DNA from: Antedon bifida
Lineage: Eukaryota; Echinodermata; Crinoidea; Comatulida; Antedonidae
Direction of reading: 5' to 3'
DNA length: 64,000 nt
NCBI GenBank assembly: GCA_963402885.1
Contig: OY727093.1
Span: forward strand, 3,038,001 to 3,102,000
Shown in pieces: positions 40,501 through 49,832 of the stretch; position 1 is the first letter of the stretch; the number at the start of each line of letters is the position of its first letter. Position numbers and translations under genes: made by a program. The notes under the pieces were generated by a model. It did no database searches. It was not told the DNA's origin and saw only the letters and a program-made list of their open reading frames with translations.

Positions 40501-43500
40501 TATGTGGTACGGTAGTAGGCCTAGATGTTTTACAAATAATATAGCTTTACGTAAGAGTAATTTTTAATCCTACATGTGAGAGTTTAACGCAGCGATAGGA
40601 TGTAAACAAACCAACTCTCATCGGCCTTTCATAACTTGAATGCGCTGTGGGGGGAATGATGACGTGATTTTAAAAACCGATTACCTGAATAACCGATTAA
40701 AGTCGTAGCAATTTTCAATTGCAACGCGATTATTTTTGTGGTTTGCGGTGACTGGAAAAAATCGATTATTTTGATTTTTTCAGCAGAAACAGACCCTAAG
40801 TAAAATAGGTCTATTCAAGTCCAATGCAATAACGCTGTTGTTTATCTTTACAATCCCTCACAAATGATACCCATATTTATTTGGTTAGAACCCCTCATTT
40901 GGGGGACATCCCTATTCAGGCAACATCCCTATTAAGGGACTGTCTTTCCTTTTAAATGAACAAAGGTCAATATATTTTAACATTACGGCCATCCCTATTC
41001 AGGGAAATCCCCTAGTCAGGGACACTTTGTTCGATATTGAATTTCCTTTAATAGAGGTTGTACTGTTATTTTAAATCGTTGGTGATGTGCAATTTCAATC
41101 AATATGTGATAGGACTTGTAGTCTATTTTTGAATTAAGATCTAAATAAGGTTAACTCAATGCGATAATTCAAAGAGAATGGAGTGTGTACTGTATATGGT
41201 CGGTTCGTCTACAGATCCATGTATTATACAGAGCTTTCAACAGCCGAATTAACGCGCCACTTAAGATATACAATCGATCGTGAAATTCGCACAGCGCATT
41301 CGTGTACAATCGTTATTAGTATGGACAGACCGTCAAACCGGCAGCGATATTTTGATATGCTTTGACGTTGACTGAAGTTAACTTAAGTTGAAGTTAAAGC
41401 AAGAAGACGAAGACTCAGAGCCAGTGTATTGATACTACTCGGTAGGCCTAAGATATACTTACTCTATTCCTGAAGATTACTGAATCATCATAACTTGAGG
41501 TACTTGCTGTAATGTTAGGTTTAGTTTCTGAGAATATTACACCTGGATAAGCTTCCTTTTGTAGCTTACTATAGTATGTCTGTAACAAAATATGTAACTA
41601 TCTATTACTATAATAATAATATTAGAGTATTATTAGGAAAAATATTTAGTAGGCTAATATAACATTGCTTAATTTATTAGAGCATATTATAATTTATTTT
41701 AGGCTGTTATATGCGTGTACGTATCCCTTGATACGACATGATTACTTATAATCCTTGTATTCCCGTTCTTACCGTCCAGGTACCTATTTATGTTCATCAA
41801 AGTGGTCACAAGCATGGTGTTCAACATGCCGGAATTACGATACTATGAGCAAGAACAGCACCAACTGCGCCAGCAATGCTAACTGTAAGTATTTTTATGT
41901 TGTTGGCCCTGGCGCATTATTTTCAGAAATGTGGTCTGCGCGCTCTTATTTTCAAAACTTACAATTCAAAAGGTAGGGCATTAATAGGTCCCCTCCCCTC
42001 ATATTTCAAAATCATGGATCCGCCAAAACTGAAGGTTGGTGGTTGACTCATCATGTGTGTACCAATGTCAGCACGTGATTATGCTACCAACATGAATTAC
42101 GGATTCGCCCACGTACAAATAGTCAAATTGAGTTACTTACCGTTTTATCTATTGATCCTACTTTGTCAAGTGGTTTAGATTTTGAATTACGTGATATGAT
42201 AAACGGTGACGAAGATATTTCAAACGTATTGGTTGCCTTGGCTGGAATAATAAATAAAAAACAATCGTTGAATACGTTATGTCGACACAAACTATCAGAT
42301 TTGATTCAATCGGCCAAAACCAGATTTTACTGTCATGTTAATTTACGGTTTTTTTTCACATAAGCGTGCAGTTCAAATCATATTTTTCTCACAGTAAAAT
42401 AGCGAAATGAATTGAATTTTATTCGGAAATAAAATGTCAATTTTCTTTCAAAACATGAAACTTGAACGTATAAATAAAGAACAAATCTCAAAATCTCTTG
42501 TGGGTTATGAATGTTTCCAAGAACTCCCACTCACCTAGTAGTATAGACATCTGCAATAACAAATAACATCATTTGTAGCCAATATTAATGTACTGGGAGC
42601 CCAGATACAATTCTGTTGATCCTGAGCTTAAAAAAGGCAAGGGATCAACAGACTTGTTCGTTAAAAAAACATTTATTCAATAATAAATAATGAAATAAGG
42701 CAAACGTTCGTGTATGCTACCACCAATAGTCCGGTGGCAGGAGGGGGGAATCACCACCCGAAAGGGGACAAATTGCCATCCAACTTTTCTAGACCAGAAT
42801 TTTCCGTAGATTACGAATATGGAAGGTAATCGATCAGGATAGGAAGCGTTTTCGAGATATAAGGGGTCAAAGTTCAAAATTGACCAATTACAACAATGTA
42901 TTATGTATATGTATTATAACAAATTTATTGAAGTACAATTTGGTCTTTTATTACATTTTTATGATTATAAGTGTCTATTCAATCACCTTATGAAAAAAAA
43001 TCCTTTGTAATTAAGGGTCAAATGTCAATATTGACCAATCATAGAACGTACCTATAAAACCAAATAAAAACTTATATTTAATAAAAATTGAATGTTTTCT
43101 CATCCTGTTAATCAATCATACCCAATGTAAAAGAGCGAATACATCATTTCATCAGTTGACATAAGGTCAATTTCATCAGTTGACATAAGGTCAAAGGTCA
43201 ACATTTTAATACACGTATTAATAAATGCAAAGTTGTCCAAACTATGATATTGATGGTTTTACAAGTAATCAAATTATTTGATTAGTAAAGTTATGTTATT
43301 TCATTATAATTTTGATTAATATAATTATAATACTGTATTTAATCAAATCAGACTTTGATCAGGATAGGAAGCGAATAGGAAGAGATAAGGGGTCAAAGTT
43401 CAAAATTGACCAATTATAACAATGTATTATATACATATGTATTATAACCAATTTATTGAAGTTCAATTTGGTCTTTTAATACATTTGTATGGTTATAGGT

Positions 43501-46500
43501 ATCTATTCAGTCGCCTTATAAAACAAATACTTTTCAATTAAAGGTCAAATGTCAATATTGACCAATCACACAATTTGCATATAAACCCAAATAAAAACTA
43601 ACATTTAAGACAAAATGTTATGTTTTATCATTCTGTTAAGACATCTATCAATCATACACAATCAAAAGAGCACATTTATCATTACACAAGTTGACATAGG
43701 TCAAAGGTCAACATTTGAACAAGTGATATACTAAATAATGCAAAGTTATTCAAACTATGAGATCGATGTTCTTCATAAATGTAATCACGTTATTTGATCA
43801 GTGAAGTTATGGTATTTTTATATTTTTTCTAGTGCGCATTATTTTAAATGTATTAATATAATACTGTAAAATAAATAATAAAATTATTAATATTATTAAT
43901 ATTATGACGGTTAAAATGTTATGATGTTAAAATGTTACGCTGACCTTCAATGATTTGCCACTATACAGTTGCATTTATTAGGGCTACAATATTTGTTTTT
44001 GGAAAATAAACTACTATTCATCAGAACCAGAGAATACCAAATCGTACAGGATAGGGCATAGGCAGATCCAGGTGGCCAAACTAAATCCACAACTCACTAC
44101 ACAGACAGACCACAATTTTTATATAGCCACAGATAGTTTGGCCCATACAGGAAAGATTTTCCTGTACACAAAAGATTCTAAAATAACCCATATGGATTTG
44201 CCCGAATGAACCCTCTAAGGACCCTTTTGGGATCTCTATGTGGTGTGCTACATAAGGCCCTGTATTAGAAATTAATATGGGGTAAATAGTTCATAGATGA
44301 ACTATGGAATAAAACTAAAATGTTCACCCTCAATCTTTAAATAACATTTATGGATTTGCCCAAATGAACCCAAGGGCTGATCCTTCATGGACCTTTCGGG
44401 GTTCTCTATGTGGGTCTACAAGAGACCCTATATTGGAAATACTGTATGTGGGGTGAAAATTTGGGTTCATAGAGATATAATAAATATCCCTGTGCACCCT
44501 CGATCATCCATAAGGAACATTTTATGGATTTGCCCAAATTAACCCAAGGGCCGGTCGTTCTCCATGGATGGACATTAAGCCCCATAATGGAAATATAAGG
44601 GGTGACACTGTGAGTTCATATAGACAGGCGCGGCCCATGGAATAAAGCTGCCTGTGCACTCTCGATCCTTAAGGAACACTTATTGATTTGCCAAAATTAA
44701 CCCCCCAAAGGCCGGTCCTCCATGGATGGACATTAAGCCCCATAATGGAAATATAAGGGGTGACAATGTGGGTTTATATAGACAGGCATATGGAATAAAG
44801 CTGCCTGTGCACTCTCGATCCCTAAGGAACCGATTTGGATTTTACCTAAAATGAAACAACAGCAGGTCATCTATTTAGACCCTTCTCTACTGTAATGTTC
44901 AGTTCTACATTTGGCCCCTGTATCGGATCAATGCATTTGGCTACATAAATTACTGTGTTAGAATTATATCGGGTAACTAAAACTGTAGGTTCCAATATTA
45001 AGCCATGGGAAAAGCCTGTCTGTGAACCCTCAATCCTTTTAAAAAGAACCCATATGGATTTGCCAAAATGAACCAAGGGTAACTTCTGAATTCTCTATGA
45101 ACCGTACATTCCATTTTTTGGAGATACATGGATACCTGATAGAAATTGCTAAAATGTTTCTGAAAGACATTGTACTGTATAGTAGTAGTATTCCCCTTCC
45201 ACACCTCTTTGCATTAAATCCGCCCGATAGGCTCTTATGTACAGGATTTCAAAGCAATAATCACACTTGTTTTTTTCAAGCAGTATAATCTAGCTATTAG
45301 ATTGAATAAAAATATCTATTATAAACAATTTGCCGTTAGAAATCTCTATGCCATGTCGTTATTTAGATGAGAAAAACAGGTCAAAGGTTAAAATTACAGA
45401 CAAATAGTGTTTCAGTCACTTTTTGAAAAAAATGTTGCATTATGGCAAGTATAAACATATATATTGTTAACAATTTGATACAAAAATTGGCTCCTTACGA
45501 CAAATATTTATTAATTTATGTTTTTATAACCTTATTCAATTATGTCAAAGGTTAATAACCACACTTCCGGTCATTTTCAAGCAATATCATCTGTTACACT
45601 GAATATAAATGTATATCTTGGGAACAATTTGCTCCAATTTTTAATTCTCTCCGACCTGCCGTTACTTAGATATAGCAAAAAGAGGTCAAAGGTCAAAATT
45701 GCTAAAAATGGGGTTTCCGGTCAATTTTACAAAGAAAGTTCTGTTAGAGGTAATATAAACATATACATTGTGAACAATTTGACACCAAAATTATCTCACT
45801 AGGTCCAGAATTTCCAGAGATATAGCATGTTTTTATATTGGTCAATTTTGAACTTTGACCCCTTATATCTCGAAAACGCTTCCTATCCTGATCGATTACC
45901 TTCCATATTCGTAATCTACGGAAAATTCTGGTCTAGAAAAGTTGGATGGCAATTTGTCCCCTTTCGGGTGGTGATATCCCCCCTCCTGCCACCGGACTAC
46001 AAAGACAAGACAACACAATATTAGACTAGGCCTACTACTCTCCGTTGGTTTTCACGGCAAAACTAACGCGTTTGTACCCTTGCGCGAGTATCGGTTGGTC
46101 AATGCGAACGTGGGTGTTAAACGCAGTTAAACGCTTTGCGCACACTCTAATGCTTGGTTCCCACTAAAGACTCAACGAACGCAAAGACGTAAGCGCAACG
46201 TAAGTGAGTTGATCATTCACAAGCGATGGATTATTCGAACTTTCGTTTGTTCAACTCGCTTGCGTTGCGTCTACGTCATGTCTTTGTGTCTCTAGTGTGA
46301 ACCAAGCTTAAAGTTAAAATGGCAATAAGAACGGGTGCTTTTGCACTTTGTATATTGTGGTTCACACTAAAGCATCATTTTACAAGTGTGACTGGTATTG
46401 TTTATGGTTCACAAATAATATGATCCCCACACTGGTCCATACAGTTGTGTTCACATGACCGCGACGCGATATGTGACATGCCAATTGTCTGCTATCATAA

Positions 46501-47613
46501 TGCATTGCACTAGACCATGTAACGAAATCAAAATGATATATAATAATATTTCACATCATCAAATATGATTGGCATTTGTTTACAAAATGTGTTTTAATAA
46601 ATGACTGAATGGATTCTAATCAACTATAATGAGATGTGATTAATTAAATTCGGTTGGAAAACAACTTTACAGGTTCACTGATTATGATGATACGTCTGCA
46701 CAAAAACGTCACGACATTTAAAGAAAGACCTAACCAAACACGAGAGTAGTTAGTAATTCGTCAACTAAATGCCAATTGAAATAATTATTAACTAAAGACT
46801 CAATTCATCAGCCGAAACTGCAGATGCTGTTTATCGTTTGTAGACATTAAATAATCTAGTGAATTTAGGCTGTATACCCTTTAACCAGGTTGTTTTCAGA
46901 TAAGGTGGGTCCACCGTATGTAAACCGAAAATGTATGTAATGAGCATAAATGCACCACCGCGACACTTTCCAATAAAGTCCTATGTACGCGGTGTGCAAC
47001 ACTAATTGTAAATTTCCTGAATCTTTGTTTCATTATACTATAGTTACGCATTGGTTATGACGTAAGTTTGTAGCTGCGCTATAAAGTCCATACAAATAGA
47101 AAAAGTGAGAAAATTACAATATTTTAAATACTTGAAATATAATTTTGTTTTCACATATCCCTTGAATTTAAGAGCAAATAAACCAGAAAAACAAAAATGC
47201 GTTCATCATTCACCTTAATAATAATGTTATTACATCGTATAATTTAGATGAACGGTACCGGTACGTAAGCATATACGATTAGTGGTCTAATGGTAGGATG
47301 GCCGCAATCAACCGGAAGAATCTAGGTTCGAGTCTATAGTTTGTTGTGACTTTCTTCGCTCTCGCATAGGCCTATTACCTAATTGTCATCATGTTATGAA
47401 TCCATTATTTCGCTGGGTGGTTTATCTTTTCTCTTTAGGTTTAAAATGCATAGTCGGTCTGACATAATTAATTCAATTTAATTTAACAAATACTAGTAGG
47501 TCTACTAAACTTAAGTAAATAAAAAATGTGTATTATTACTTACCATTCAATTGTGTCAGCGAACACAGAGTAACGACCAGCATAACAACCATGTGGATAT
47601 TTTGTTCGTCCAT
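37557..47613 (-). CDS. Neurotrophin-like secreted cystine-knot ligand, four exons
   Basis: Exons, minus strand: 47613-47544, 42241-42141, 38244-38088 and 37696-37557; 468 nt, 155 residues, phases 1/0/1 all match. Exon 1 encodes a signal peptide (MVVMLVVTLCSL core, Ala near the cleavage point). Exons 3-4 encode six cysteines: DSCQE, TTRCLS, DSCIGV, SACKQKK and SCNC. The end KWQWISVDRSCNCAISFR mirrors the vertebrate neurotrophin W-R-(F/W)-I-R-I-D-(T)-(S/A)-C-V-C-x-L end, and CIGV parallels CRGI/V. The pro-region is only about 40 residues and has no clear RxK/RR furin site before the first Cys; a further exon in the 3.9-kb intron 2 cannot be excluded. Alternatives are a spaetzle-like or divergent cystine-knot cytokine. 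The Cys-x-Cys pair and W-I-x-V-D favour neurotrophin. Confidence 0.6.
37767..38060. repeat. GGGACAC repeat, two head-to-tail copies (ligand intron 3)
   Basis: CACCCCTATTTAGGGACACC, then TTTAACATTAAGGGGACACT and CCTTAATGGGGGTTCTACTG; a second copy follows (CCCCTTTTCAGGGGACACCC to ATTAATAGAGGAGCCTACTG). The element fills most of the 391-bp intron. Confidence 0.7.
38400..38597 (+). promoter_or_regulatory. Possible plus-strand promoter and noncoding first exon inside ligand intron 2
   Basis: Three CCAAT-type pentamers (GATTGGTTG, GATTGGCTG, GACCAATCAC), a GC-richer stretch (CACGGAAATCCCGCCCACTA) and then GAAAGAAT|GTAAGTAC, a consensus donor, are clustered. No coding exon with clear homology follows. 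Weak. Confidence 0.2.
39909..40796. mobile_element. Non-autonomous Harbinger-like DNA element, 888 bp (ligand intron 2)
   Basis: Inverted ends GGGCCTGTTTCTGCTG and CAGCAGAAACAGACCC are flanked by TAA on both sides (39906-39908 and 40797-40799), the trinucleotide target typical of PIF/Harbinger. No transposase frame. The interior carries many copies of AATCGATTA/AACCGATTA, densest near both ends. Confidence 0.75.
40880..41070. repeat. GGGACAC repeat copy (ligand intron 2)
   Basis: AACCCCTCATTTGGGGGACA, CTATTAAGGGACTGTC, ATGAACAAAGGTCAATATAT and TTTAATAGAGGTTGTACTGT follow the order seen at 37767 and 51595. Confidence 0.65.
41779..41884 (+). other. Orphan exon-like segment encoding a cysteine-rich peptide
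   Basis: CCGTCCAG precedes and GTAAGT follows. Read with one base supplied upstream, it is open and ends in the same phase (1-1), encoding TYLCSSKWSQAWCSTCRNYD and then NSTNCASNAN. Five cysteines in 35 residues and symmetrical phases are what an extracellular module would show, but the acceptor lacks a pyrimidine tract and no neighbouring exons were found. It lies in intron 2 of the minus-strand ligand gene. Confidence 0.2.
43188..43200 (+). promoter_or_regulatory. DR1 nuclear-receptor half-site pair
   Basis: AGGTCAAAGGTCA, an exact direct repeat with one-base spacing (RXR/HNF4/COUP type consensus), inside the foldback element. Occupancy is unknown. Confidence 0.4.
43698..43710 (+). promoter_or_regulatory. 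DR1 nuclear-receptor half-site pair
   Basis: A second exact AGGTCAAAGGTCA, at the equivalent place in the second copy of the 500-bp unit. Confidence 0.4.
44180..45080 (+). repeat. Degenerate tandem array, about 160-bp unit
   Basis: ATGGATTTGCCCAAATGAAC-like starts occur at about 44192, 44350, 44525, 44685, 44835 and 45054. Each is followed by CCAAGGGC..GGTC, CCATGGA..GACA and GTGCACCCTCGATC blocks. Units are diverged. They lie within the foldback element. Confidence 0.85.
45683..45695 (+). promoter_or_regulatory. DR1 nuclear-receptor half-site pair
   Basis: A third exact AGGTCAAAGGTCA. Near matches are AGGTCAAAGGTTA at 45378-45390 and GGGTCAAAGTTCA at about 42864 and 43390. Confidence 0.4.
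46150..46312. mobile_element. MITE family B copy, near full length (ligand intron 1)
   Basis: AATGCTTGGTTCCCACTAAA to GTGTGAACCAAGCTTAAAG, with TTGATCATTCACAAGCGATG centre and CTTGCGTTGCGTCTACGTCA in the right half. Best reference copy for family B. Confidence 0.85.
47279..47340 (+). repeat. tRNA-like sequence (SINE head or tRNA pseudogene)
   Basis: TTAGTGGTCTAATGGTAGGA is a good A box and CTAGGTTCGAGTC a good B box at tRNA-like spacing, but the T-stem pairs poorly and no acceptor stem forms. Confidence 0.4.
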
Positions 47614-47677
47614 CTTGAGCAGCATGCGAGTGAGTATCAACTGAACTTACCAATGCAATAGTGGTATCCAGGTATCC

Positions 47678-47685
47678 TTATATAG
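47678..47685 (-). promoter_or_regulatory. TATA box of the neurotrophin-like gene
   Basis: Minus-strand CTATATAAGG lies about 65 bp upstream of the ATG at 47613, leaving a short 5' UTR of roughly 35-40 nt. A TATA promoter fits regulated expression. The position supports 47613 as the real first coding exon. Confidence 0.55.
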
Positions 47686-48630
47686 AATCTACCTGGTGAT
47701 GTCACTCACCAAGCGACTTGAGTGTATTTTACATCTCATTAACCACGTGTATCTAATTGATGTTATACAATCTGAGAACAATAGCCAAGAATGACTTGAT
47801 AGGCCCCATTTGTGCTAATTGGTTATACACAAGGCTATACATAGATAGATGAGGAGATTTTAAAAAGATACCATCATTAATTCAATTAAACCGAGAAGAA
47901 ACATTGTGTTTTCATCGCAGCGGATCGTCTGCGGTAGTGTTTTTATAATATGAACATCTAGATTATTTTTAACGCTATTTTGTATACCGTAAACTTAAAA
48001 CTAAACTTAAACAGAAGCATTTGGCATGTCACTTTGTTTTGGTAACAAACAGTGTTCATTGCAACTCATAACATCTCGCTTAAGAACGAAAATCATTAGT
48101 TAGGCTAGTATTAGGCCTAGTAGTATTTCAGTTAAAATCTGAGACAATTCAGTCTAGAAAACACTCTAAACCAGTCATCAGATCCAAACACATCCATACG
48201 CGCCCTATATTTTAAATATGGTATAGCACCGGGCCAAGAGTGTACCCCAATAAAATATAGAATAATAACGGAGAGGGACGAGCTGAGTTAGATATTACAA
48301 ATTTACAACCCTGAGAGGGCGACATTACCTTGTTATCTTGTCAATGTCATCACGAAGAGATTGATAATTTGGCGATAACGATATCGTCATCTATACGCGC
48401 GCGTACTAATGAGCTCCGAAGGTCTTTTTTTTTTAAAGATTTTTTATAAGATAAATATAAAATTTTCAATTGCACTTAAGATTCTAAGATATCGTACTGA
48501 GAAAGATATAATCAGTCGGCGGCGACTGCTATCATATTGTAGATTAAAATTTGATTTAAAAATCAGATTATTGTACATTGATAAATTCGTTCAATACGTA
48601 CGTACGGTATACTATTTAATACTTTCGAAT

Positions 48631-48801
48631 CTAAAGTTCTGTCTTCTACACTATCAAACTTTATGTGACAACAAAATGTGATGTGTCCATACATGGACAT
48701 GATGATGTCACATCACAACCATATTTGGGCATATCACTACCATATTTCGGCGCATCATACTCTTTTTTGTCAAACTAGTTTGATAGTGTAGATAGAGCTT
48801 A
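48631..48801. mobile_element. MITE family A copy, full length
   Basis: CTAAAGTTCTGTCTTCTACA to GATAGTGTAGATAGAGCTTA, with the CATGATGATGTCACATCACA and CATATCACTACCATATTT core. Confidence 0.8.
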
Positions 48802-49030
48802 ACGTAAATCGGAGAACTTAAGTGTTCGTTGTCGAATTGTACGTGGGTTTTTGTTGTTTGTACTGTAAACATCCATTTGTTACATTTAGGGTATAATAGT
48901 TCGTATTCATCAAGATACCTTAATTGTTATCAACCAAAAGGGGAATGATGCCAAACTTATCACAAACACGTGTAAGAAGCCTTGTTGGACGGTAGTACCC
49001 ACTGCTTACTTTGCCCCATATCATCAGCGC

Positions 49031-49110
49031 AAGATTGGTGGTCTAGAGGTACGAAATGCCATGCTAGTGATCTGGAGGTCGTGGTTTCGAGTCCCACTCG
49101 AGAATTACAG
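49031..49110 (+). mobile_element. tRNA-derived SINE, subfamily 1
   Basis: GATTGGTGGTCTAGAGGTAC (A box), GCTAGTGATCTGGAGGTCGT and GGTTTCGAGTCCCACTCGAG (B box), then an A-rich tail with AAGTACAAAAAGTACAAAA. Matches the copy at 13575. Confidence 0.65.
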
Positions 49111-49832
49111 AAAGAATTAGAGAAGTACAAAAAGTACAAAATTACGTCACAGTAGGGTAAACAGCTGGCCAATCACAACTGTATCATTTCGCTTTTATTT
49201 ATATTTTACTCCAACTATTTTCAGTAAATATTTATTAACAGGCAAACCAACGCACTTTGCCTCTGCCCTCTTTGGTTTCATCCCATCAATTAATTTTCCG
49301 ATAAATTATTAATACTGTACGTCCTGTGTTAATTACGTTGTCCTCTGTAATTTGATGTGTTTAGTTGGCATACCCACAAGCACTCTGTCAACCAAACACA
49401 ATGAGCAATCACTATAGCGAAGTTGAGACTGCCAGCTCCATTCAAAGTGTGGAAACGGGCGAAATTTGTCGCAAAAACGTGAGCGGAAAGAAAGGGTTCC
49501 TAAAATCCTGGCGATCGGATTTCCTCTCCATTGTTTGGTAACGCAATTCAGCATATCAAAATAAAATCATAGATTAGTAAATTTCTATTTATTATAAAAG
49601 ATTCGAGCGCAAATGAAGCAGAGGTTAGCTGCAAGCTGTCGCCTGACAATATCGTCACGCATGGAAGCGTTTGTGTATTTTATGATGAGTCTATAAGTAT
49701 GGTTTGCTCTCGTGGGGGAAGTTAAATTTTTAAATGGACAATTCCACAATATGTATATATATTTTACGAGTGTGCTGTTTACAGTATAAACGGTGAATCT
49801 CAGCAGTGAATCGATGATCGGACAAGAACAAG

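Larger units (their letters stand above)
42727..45999. mobile_element. Long-inverted-repeat (foldback) element, 3.27 kb, in ligand intron 1
   Basis: The termini 42727-42888 and 45837-45999 are near-identical reverse complements of about 162 bp beginning TAGTCCGGTGGCAGGAGGGG. CAA flanks both ends (42724-42726, 46000-46002), a possible 3-bp target duplication. Inside are two diverged copies of a roughly 500-bp unit (42850-43340, 43355-43850) and a 160-bp tandem array (44180-45080). No transposase or reverse transcriptase frame is present, so it is non-autonomous. The near-perfect match of the two ends suggests a fairly recent insertion. Confidence 0.8.
47614..49832. other. Divergent intergenic region, ligand gene to rapsyn
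   Basis: Holds the start regions of two head-to-head genes. A minus-strand TATA box lies at the left. Inside are a MITE family A copy and a SINE. The rapsyn 5' end at about 49740-49832 shows no convincing core promoter motif. Confidence 0.6.

Noticed and set aside
42163-42363. Plus-strand frame with SLNTLCRHKLSDLI, resembling a SOCS box
   Set aside because: It is antisense to exon 2 of the neurotrophin-like gene, whose minus-strand acceptor, donor and phases all fit; no upstream SOCS-type domains exist.
42677-42877. Identical open frames in both arms of the foldback element (also 45827-46024)
   Set aside because: The frames are alike because the arms are inverted copies; the protein ends with the arm and resembles no family.
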